DNA of 64,000 bases from contig JAZGTN010000094.1 in NCBI GenBank assembly GCA_037783415.1, positions 620,001 to 684,000 on the forward strand, written 5' to 3'. The stretch comes from Leptasterias polaris (lineage: Eukaryota > Echinodermata > Asteroidea > Forcipulatida > Asteriidae). Under the pieces are notes generated by a model, which was not told the origin of the DNA, searched no databases, and worked only from the letters and a program-made list of their open reading frames with translations. Both the position numbers and the translations under genes were made by a program. Positions 58,601 to 64,000 of this stretch are shown in pieces (position 1 is the stretch's first letter; each line of letters starts with the position of its first letter).

Positions 58601-61600
58601 CGATGGAGACTGAAACCATCCTTAGTGGTGTTGCTGCAACCAGCAACAACACAGGTCGGTGGCATTCTGAATAAATGCCCTATTTTTTTGATGAAGCAGC
58701 GACAAACTGAAGAAACTTTTAGAAACTTCACACGGTACAGTATGCGTGTGAAGCACAACACGTAGAACCAGGAAGTGAGCCGATCTCCCTAGTCTACGTC
58801 ACACATTCTTATGATAATGAGGGAATGGGCGGGGCGTGCTGGGCACCCCTAAAATATGTTTTTATTTTTGTAATGGCATAAACGCGGTGAAACCAAAGGT
58901 TTAATGGGTAAATATTTGTTCAGGTAGGATCACTTTATGACTTTAACTAATAAAAAAATGCATTGCATAGGCCCTTTAAGGGACTCAAGTCAAACCCACA
59001 CTTTGCTGATCAGAAACACACTAGAGCTTGAGTCCGGTGTTCTTATCCGCTCGGCCACGACATGCCACATTTCAAGTTTCCTTAAGGACAGGTAAGTTAA
59101 AGTTTAACATCAAATTCATCATTTGATGTACCTTCATGATGAGTGTGTGAAAAAAATTAAATTGAAAAAAAATCTTCTTCTTTCTAAGAAAAGGCAAAAA
59201 GTTTGTTTGATTCTGAAGTTGTGTGCTTGTTAAATGCATTGCTTAATTAGGACCATGATCAATGCTTACCTGCTCCTTTGACATTTCCTCTGTAGAGATG
59301 CCATCAATGACGGTTGGAGTCTTTGCCTTTGCTGACTTCTTCTTCTTTCCCTTCTTACCACTCTTCTTTTTTGGAGGCTATTTAAAATTAAACATTTAAA
59401 ACAAATTAAGTCAAAAACAGTCCATGAAGAAGTTTTTACACACTAACAAACATTAACATATTTATTGTCACCAACCTTTCACCAGCATTGTATGAACCGA
59501 TGTATCCTTACTGAGCATACACAGAGAGCAATTGTGCCAAAGTAAAATAGTGTATTATTGTGTTTTTAATTTTAAAAACTGACTTATAACAGTGAAAAGA
59601 CAATTTCAAGCTGAAAAGAGTTTAACACAATGTCAGTCACAGATGCTTCAACTGATCCGGATCAATCATGTTTTCAAAGTTGTTCATCTCCCTGCAACTC
59701 TTCTCCATCAAATAACTTTCAATTGAATCTAATCTTATAACACTCCAGACACTTGAACCCCAATGCACTTGACACAAAGATGTCATGATGACGTTACCAA
59801 ATGTTGAATTCCATTATTTCAAAGATTATTATTTCAAAAAGTGATAACTCCTGGACTCCTTAACATCATGGCTGTCAATGATATTTAAACCTGGTCGCAC
59901 TCAAACTTTCAAAGCCACCAGACTCCAAGTACGGTCCATAAACAACATGGCAGACATGACAGTACTTACTTCATGATCTTATTGTTTTTTATTAGTCAAA
60001 AACTTTTCAACAGTCCTGCGGCTGTTGTATGTAACGGAGGAGTCCAAGCGGATGTCAGTCACTTCGTACCTTTGCCACTTTGTACCCGGGACACTTCGAG
60101 TCACTTCGCCGAGTCACTTCGTACCGTCAGCCGAGTCACTTTGTACCATCGGCCCTCTACTGTTGGATGTCAGTAAAATCTTATCTTTTTATAAATGCTC
60201 GTTTTGGCACAATTGCAGAATACCCTGCCACTCAAATTCCCTTGTTGTAGCCGGCTACAGCTACAACGACTTTTGACCTCTGGTCACGATTGAGTGAACG
60301 TCGAGCATGCTTCAATGGAGCCTCGTTCTTGTAGCCGAACTCTTTTTTTGGCACAATTGCAGAATACCCCGCCACTCAAATTCCCTTGTTGTAGCCGGCT
60401 ACAGCTACAACGACTTTTGACCTCTGGTCACGATTGAGTGAACGTCGAGCATGCTTCAATGGAGCCTCGTTCTTGTAGCCGCTGTAGCCACAAACCAGTA
60501 CACCCTTTGGACTTAAACATTTTTCAACCCTCCCCTATACTTAAGTACACGTCCATATTTTACTGCATGCTTCAATGGAGCCTCGTTCTTGTAGCCGATG
60601 TAGCCGCTGTAGCCACAAACCAGTACACCCTTTGGACTTAAACATTTTTCAACCCTCCCCTATACTAAACTACGCGTCCATATTTAACTGCATCCATTAG
60701 TGCAGCATGCGTTCATGATCGCTTTCATTTCAACCCGTTTTTACATATTGATATTCCAATCCCTGCCCACAAAAGAATCTTCACCTGTAGCCACGGCAAA
60801 AAAAGGGTACCTCAGAGTGGCGGGGCATTCTGCAATTACTCCCTCGTTTTTCATTTTAGATAATTGTAGAATTTTTGTATTAACTGTCCCGTTCGACAAA
60901 ATAATATATTTTTTAAAACTAATCAAAGCTTAACAATATTTCTTTATTAAGTTATACAGTCGTTTGACCAGTTCTGGATCACTTTTTGAATTCACGTTGT
61001 TTTTTGCTGCAATCTCTTTGAAATCTTGATCAGTTTACCTAAACATGTTATAAAACTCACCAAGTAGTCACTGACAAAAAAAGATTAGTACTTTTGAAGA
61101 GGCTTTGAGAAAAGTATCGTCACCTGTTTGACCAGTTCAGGATCAGTTGAATCTATTCTGGATCAGTAGCGTGCCCTTTATTGCAAACCCATACTCCCAT
61201 TCATAAAACTGTCTCTCAAGGACATGAAACTTCAGAAGTGTGTTGGCATGGACTTGAACTTCCTTTCTTAAGTGAATGTCATGCAAGTGTCTTCAACAGC
61301 AGCGCAAAAACCCAGCGACAAAAACACAAAACAACAGCAAAGGAGAATGTAAAAGTGAAGCGCATCTAAAAGCATTATTGACCCGTCCAAGTTTAATTTT
61401 CTAAAAAAAAATCAAAAATCTAAAAGAATTTGTTGAAGTAATGTATCTCAAAAGTAATGGATAAACTTTCTACTGCAGCAGTATGATTTTACCTCACTTA
61501 GTAAGTTAGTGCGACACCATTTGGCGCAATGAGATGTTGAGTGATCCCGAACTGGTCAAGGGTACGATGCCCCCCCAAAGACGATTTGGGTAATTTTGTC

Positions 61601-62297
61601 TTCTCAAAAAAACATGACGACTGCTCAGTATTTACAGGAAATATTGTTTACACATTCTTAGCTTTTTACATAAATGTTTTTTGTCCTGGCGTTCTAATTC
61701 TGATGGTGAGAAGTTTTAACAGCGTTTTTCAACCAACATTTTAAAACAAAATAATGATCAATTTTGCAGACAAACTTTCAGGAAAATGGCCATAATTTAT
61801 TTGCCGATGATGTTTGGCACCTTATTTTTGGTTTGTTGGTTTAATGGATGTTATTCTTCACATGTATCAAGAGAAATTGGTAATGTGAGAAGTAATATAA
61901 TTATTTGGTTATTGCAAAGTTGAAGTGATCCCGAACTGGTCAATGATCCCGAACTGGTCAAATGACTGTATTTAAAAAACAACAGAAAAATCCCCCATTA
62001 TACTCTATCCAGAGTACGAAGTGTCCAAAGTCTCGTACGTAAAAAGTACGAAGTGTCCCGGGTACGAAATGGTAAAGGTACGAAGTGACCTAACACCGTC
62101 CAACCTGGGCTACGGTATGGTGGCGGTTCCAGCCAGGCTAACCAGTAACCGGCTGACCGGGCAAGTCATCCGTTCAGTCAGTCTGGTTAAAAATGTGTCA
62201 AAATAATGGAACTCAGAATTTTCGCTGTCATATCATGTCATATCACCTTAAATGGTTTCCGGGTCATCTCTGATTATAAATAAGATATTCTTACCAT
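46532..62297 (-). CDS. GAS8: Dynein regulatory complex subunit 4 (GAS8/DRC4)
   Basis: Eleven exons join without a frame break into 485 residues, close to the 478 of the human protein. DRC4 is a coiled-coil subunit of the nexin-dynein regulatory complex, which links doublet microtubules and controls dynein in motile cilia and flagella. The protein starts with a Lys-rich tail ([14 protein letters not shown], then [14 protein letters not shown]). It continues as nearly unbroken coiled coil, with signature stretches [112 protein letters not shown] and a C terminus GLVAAPT. All of these match the family as I know it. The initiator ATG is placed alone in the exon at 62295-62297, directly before GTAAGA. 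This is the least certain part, since that exon carries one coding codon. Confidence 0.95.
46948..47013 (-). CDS. GAS8: DRC4 exon 10
   Basis: The exon has 22 codons, [20 protein letters not shown] and then CK. Acceptor TTTGCAG, donor GTCAGT. Confidence 0.93.
48075..48284 (-). CDS. GAS8: DRC4 exon 9
   Basis: The exon has 70 codons, [20 protein letters not shown] through [10 protein letters not shown] to [10 protein letters not shown]. Its first Met is internal, not a start. Donor GTGAGT. Confidence 0.95.
48544..48630 (-). CDS. GAS8: DRC4 exon 8
   Basis: The exon has 29 codons, [20 protein letters not shown] and then EVLEQRFEK. It is too short to stand out as an open frame but is fixed by phase and conservation. 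Donor GTGAGA. Confidence 0.93.
48744..49178 (+). repeat. tRNA-derived SINE copy in DRC4 intron
   Basis: This plus-strand copy of the family at 28485 has A box TGGCCGAGCGG near 48754 and a B box GGTTCGAATCC near 48822. An 8-bp repeat of ACACCGAA sits in the head and a (TTA)n tail ends near 49178. It is antisense to DRC4. Confidence 0.87.
49420..50062 (+). mobile_element. 3' end of a CR1/L2-like LINE
   Basis: An open frame up to a stop near 49971 encodes the C-terminal region after the reverse transcriptase core. It contains [57 protein letters not shown] and [13 protein letters not shown]. The tail, CGCCTTGAGCACCCTTTGGG followed by a (TTA)n run, ends near 50062. It is 5'-truncated, fairly young because this frame is intact, and lies antisense in the DRC4 intron between exons 7 and 8. 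Confidence 0.88.
50302..50469 (-). CDS. GAS8: DRC4 exon 7
   Basis: The exon has 56 codons, [16 protein letters not shown] through [14 protein letters not shown] to [10 protein letters not shown]. Phase 0. Donor GTAAGT. Confidence 0.95.
51165..51450 (+). repeat. Degraded SINE remnant
   Basis: The words GTGGTGTGTGGTGGTCGA, ACACTTGTGTCCTCTAGCAA and TTCAACCACAAAGTGCTTC follow the order of the SINE family at 28485 with heavy drift. It lies in a DRC4 intron. Confidence 0.4.
51730..51935 (-). CDS. GAS8: DRC4 exon 6
   Basis: A 206-nt exon runs [20 protein letters not shown] through [15 protein letters not shown] to [10 protein letters not shown]. It restores phase 0. Donor GTAAAT. Confidence 0.95.
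52765..52860. repeat. Short minisatellite AAAGTCGCCCCCT
   Basis: About six imperfect units of 13-21 bp carry AAAGTCGCCCCCT. They lie in the DRC4 intron between exons 5 and 6. Confidence 0.65.
52885..53455. repeat. Diverged 21-24 bp minisatellite
   Basis: About 24 imperfect units carry GAACGAAAGCGTATTTCGAG with GGG junctions. The drift between units suggests age. It adjoins the AAAGTCGCC array in the same intron. Confidence 0.75.
54651..54925. repeat. Two tRNA-like SINE halves in inverted order
   Basis: The right half (54825-54925, +) has TAGCTCAGTTGGTA (A box) and GGTTCAAATCC (B box), then TTCTCTTTGTTCACCCC. The left half (54651-54740) is the inverse, GGGGTGAACAAAGAAAAATG followed by a B-box complement. 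The two halves thus point outward and give the block inverted ends. It lies just upstream of DRC4 exon 5. Confidence 0.6.
54961..55015 (-). CDS. GAS8: DRC4 exon 5
   Basis: A 55-nt exon encodes [18 protein letters not shown] plus one base. The spare G joins AA of exon 6 to make Glu. Acceptor CTCTTCAG, donor GTAAGA. Confidence 0.9.
55539..55745 (-). CDS. GAS8: DRC4 exon 4
   Basis: The exon has 69 codons from [16 protein letters not shown] to DIIKNLKM. It is coiled coil. Acceptor ATTGTAG, donor GTAAGT. Confidence 0.95.
57406..57603 (-). CDS. GAS8: DRC4 exon 3
   Basis: The exon has 66 codons starting [15 protein letters not shown] and ending ERHQVEIK. It is among the most conserved parts of the family. 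Donor GTACTT, phase 0 at both ends. Confidence 0.95.
58334..58483 (+). pseudogene. Ser/Glu-rich N-terminal-type fragment, unknown family
   Basis: The plus-strand frame starts [20 protein letters not shown] with a Ser/Asp/Glu-rich region, then [15 protein letters not shown] PYxxEP box after an acidic Ser-rich start is seen at the N terminus of proteins with a P2X7-type cytoplasmic domain in marine invertebrates, from memory and unverified. The open frame runs on to 58765 only because the antisense THAP region is open on both strands. The real fragment probably stops near 58483. Confidence 0.35.
58420..58665 (-). pseudogene. THAP zinc-finger fragment inside the TTAA element
   Basis: From ATG 58663-58665 the frame encodes [12 protein letters not shown], then [11 protein letters not shown]33, W44, G-P-T-E-H and VICSVHFE. 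This gives the THAP zinc-binding set C5, C10, C54 and H57, plus the conserved HRFP and two Trp. THAP domains bind DNA and are common in transposases and their host relatives. After HFE (near 58489) the family pattern ends abruptly, and the AVPT box is missing. It is therefore a fragment, or a first exon without a visible partner. Confidence 0.7.
59270..59377 (-). CDS. GAS8: DRC4 exon 2: Lys-rich N terminus
   Basis: The exon has 36 codons, [20 protein letters not shown] and on to STEEMSKEQ. Acceptor AAATAG, donor GTAAGC, phase 0 at both ends. Confidence 0.9.
60206..60840. mobile_element. Nested TIR element with internal direct repeats
   Basis: GCACAATTGCAGAATACCC near 60207 and again near 60351 is inverse to GGGGCATTCTGCAATTAC near 60821. 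Two direct repeats inflate the left side. A 144-bp period starts at 60206 and 60350, and a 116-bp period (ATGCTTCAATGGAGCCTCGT) starts at 60451 and 60567. No coding frame was seen. Confidence 0.6.
60957..61968. mobile_element. Tc1/mariner-like element flanked by TA
   Basis: The left end CAGTCGTTTGACCAGTTCTG is inverse to the right end GAACTGGTCAAATGACTG with one mismatch. TA lies on both sides (60955-60956 and 61969-61970). The terminal word GACCAGTTC.GGATCA is repeated inside both ends (61122, 61142, 61542, 61923). No transposase frame is intact, so it is non-autonomous. Confidence 0.72.
62295..62297 (-). CDS. GAS8: DRC4 exon 1: initiator ATG only (tentative)
   Basis: The minus strand reads AATCAAAATGGTAAGAATAT. 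ATG is followed at once by a donor, giving phase 0 and joining to PPKKK of exon 2, which lacks its own start. The family begins M-x-PKKK, which fits. Other upstream exons cannot be excluded. Confidence 0.55.
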
Positions 62298-62394
62298 TTT
62301 GATTGCTCAAACTTTTGGTATTCTCTGATTTGGAGAACTTTATTTCACAAACGTTGCCGTCTTCTTTCGCAGGTGTGTAGTTAGATAGATGTTT

Positions 62395-62409
62395 GTTGAT
62401 CATGGAAAC
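62395..62409. promoter_or_regulatory. Possible X-box (RFX site) upstream of DRC4
   Basis: GTTGATCATGGAAAC fits the RFX half-site pattern with one mismatch and lies about 100 bp above the proposed DRC4 start codon. RFX factors drive motile-cilium genes, so the position is meaningful, but a single imperfect match could be chance. Confidence 0.3.
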
Positions 62410-62466
62410 GAAAGCACCCGGATGTCATGAAACAGCGCCCTCTTTCTCGGTCGAAGCCCAAACATC

Positions 62467-62474
62467 TGACGTCA
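62467..62474. promoter_or_regulatory. CRE-like palindrome TGACGTCA
   Basis: A perfect TGACGTCA lies about 170 bp upstream of the proposed DRC4 start codon. It may belong to the promoter. The same word also occurs in the MITE at 33371. Confidence 0.3.
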
Positions 62475-64000
62475 CACTTCGAGGCTGGCGTGAAAATTGC
62501 AAGAATAATATGAAACGCCAAAGAGGCATAAATTTGTTCTTTTCATCGACCGATCAGTCTGATGCGTTGATCTGTCATCTTTCCCCATAGACCGATTAAT
62601 CTTTAAGAAATAAGTTTTACGCAGACTGCGCGCTGCGTAGACCATGTAGACTAACTTCAACACACTTTCAGTTATTGTCTGTTGCCCCGGTATAGTCTTC
62701 ATTTTGGCTACAAAGTTTCTGGGCAAACAAGCATCGTTCTGTTTCACCAGAAATTACAGACTGCTCAAAACTAGCGTTTAAGTTTCCTTTTAATAAGGGA
62801 AGACATTATTTCTTTTTTATCACGTGTGATAAAAAAATATATATATAGGCCCTATATAATAATAATTATCAGCCGCATGAGCTTTTCGCAGTTTGCGACG
62901 TGTATGTTGGTTATCACAAATCAATTTTCAGGTTTTTGGGCTTCGTTTTCCAATCAATTTTTAGGTTAGAAAGTAGGCGCAGTATTTAAAAACCAGTGCT
63001 GGGATTACCGCGTCAAACCTTTGCGCCGTGAGTTAAAACTAATCACTGGGATGGGGCAACCCTGTGATGACCCATATTTAACAAGTCAACGTGTGGCCAT
63101 TAAATCGTTGCCACAAGGTTTAAGGCTGAGTGAAGAAAACTACTCATTATCGAAACAGACTTCCACACGTTTGTTCCAGTATGAATAATAATGATAGCCC
63201 CCCCCCCCCCCCCCCCTCTCTCTCTCCCTTTCTCTCTCTGCAATGTTTGTCTTCAAGGGCGTCGATGGGTGGGGGACGGGGGGAACATATTCCCCCACTT
63301 TTTAGACTGGGGGGGGGGGACAGCATATCAGATGTCCCCCCCCCCCCCCACTTTTTGATTGACTGTTCATTAGAAATATGCAACAAAATATACAAATGTA
63401 CACCATTTTCTTGATTTAATATTTCATTACAATTTAATATTTCATTACAATTTTTGTTCAAATAACAGAATAGCGAACAAACGGTGAAATGTTTTCTTCA
63501 TTTTCATCTTTTGTTCTGATGGACCACGCGCAGCATGGTATTTTGGGCCTATTTCCGTTTCTATAATACAGACAATAGACGACAAGTTTCGTCCAAGACA
63601 TGAACGCCAAAATCCCGCTTACATACCTTGTTAGCATTCAAGTTATGCGTCGTTTGTGTATGCTATAATGTACGGTACACGATCCCTCCACAAAGGAAGT
63701 CGTGTGTGCGCGCATTTGCAAATGCGTTACATTTTGTTACAATCGCACAACGCACAAAATGTAGTAAAATCCATTAAAATAAATATAGGAGCAGTTTGGG
63801 CCATGACAAGATTTGTCGAAGAAGCAGTATTTTGTTTTTTCGAAGAAATTCAAGCTGACACACGATAAACCCCGGACTCCAGAAGCATATTAAAAATGGA
63901 TATCAGAAATTAAATGTAAAAGTAATGGTGTGGGGTGCAAATAATGTAATATGTATTTTTTCAAGACTTGCTCGCCCGTCCCCCTACTTTTCAGTAGCGA
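62475..64000. other. Upstream of DRC4; repeats, no gene recognised
   Basis: No exon is recognised. C and TC runs lie at 63198-63240. Positions 63262-63355 hold G-rich and C-rich runs around ACTTTTTAGACTGGGG, which look like a decayed transposon end. Short Pro/Gly-rich open frames there are by-products. Confidence 0.35.

Larger units (their letters stand above)
57957..58975. mobile_element. TTAA-flanked element carrying gene-like fragments
   Basis: The left end AGGGCCTATGCAATAC and right end GCATTGCATAGGCCCT are inverse repeats with one mismatch over about 16 bp. TTAA flanks both sides (57953-57956 and 58976-58979), the duplication of piggyBac-type insertion. It splits a SINE, whose uninterrupted copies prove the empty site. 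No transposase was seen. Instead it holds a THAP-like frame on minus and a Ser/Glu-rich frame on plus. It lies in the DRC4 intron between exons 2 and 3. Confidence 0.85.
57656..59067 (-). repeat. tRNA-derived SINE copy split by an insertion
   Basis: The tail and body lie at 57656-57956 (GCGCTTTATAACACC, GGTTTACAAGGTGCTGTG). The tRNA-like head lies at 58976-59067 (TCGGCCACGACATGCC on the plus strand). The 1,019-bp element at 57957-58975 separates them at the point where other copies read CTTGCTTAAAGACAC. Confidence 0.85.
60058..62089. mobile_element. Outer inverted-repeat element of about 2.0 kb
   Basis: The left arm GTCACTTCGTACCTTTGCCA continues to GTACCCGGGACACTTCG. The right arm at about 62040-62089 carries its inverse (CGAAGTGTCCCGGGTACGAA and GGTACGAAGTGAC). 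Extra ACTTCGTAC words repeat inside the left arm. No target duplication was confirmed. It contains two other TIR elements. Confidence 0.6.

Overview
The window is nuclear DNA of an animal. Genes are split by GT-AG introns of up to about 10 kb, and introns and spacers are dense with transposon remnants, tRNA-derived SINEs and satellite arrays. The ciliary gene present here, the secreted CAP/EGF/ShK gene, the THAP-like fragment and the frequent palindrome AGGCCT in the spacers fit an invertebrate deuterostome, most likely an echinoderm. That taxonomic guess is an inference, not a proof.

Three genes can be supported. (1) Positions 936-1322 (+) hold the last two coding exons of an armadillo/HEAT-like protein, possibly rotatin. 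(2) Positions 15578-36524 (-) hold a 12-exon gene for a 536-residue secreted protein: signal peptide, acidic/RS-rich linker, CAP domain, Cys-rich hinge, EGF, ShKT, three EGFs and a final ShKT. (3) Positions 46532-62297 (-) hold a complete 11-exon gene for dynein regulatory complex subunit 4 (GAS8/DRC4), 485 residues, apparently with an initiator codon alone in the first coding exon.

Layout: 1-2985 is the end of gene 1 with its 3' region. From 2986 to 11664 is a repeat block: a GC-rich element, a 31-bp minisatellite foldback, a dead LINE whose reverse-transcriptase frame has been expanded into a 30-bp minisatellite and also carries a hAT-like MITE, an 824-bp foldback element, and an 18-copy 67-bp satellite. 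From 11665 to 15577 no gene is seen. The CAP gene follows, with TIR elements, SINEs and nested insertions in its introns. Positions 36525-46531 are gene-poor with minisatellites and one MITE. DRC4 fills 46532-62297; its introns hold two SINE copies, the 3' end of a CR1/L2-like LINE, a 22-bp minisatellite and a 1,019-bp TTAA-flanked element that carries two gene-like fragments facing each other. A three-level nest of TIR elements lies between DRC4 coding exons 1 and 2.

The genes do not form a pathway. DRC4 acts in motile cilia, the CAP protein is extracellular, and gene 1, if it is rotatin, acts at centrioles. The most unusual structures are the gene-fragment-carrying TTAA element (57957-58975), the minisatellite born inside a LINE reverse-transcriptase frame (6966-7790), and three separate small elements each flanked by an exact 9-bp target duplication.
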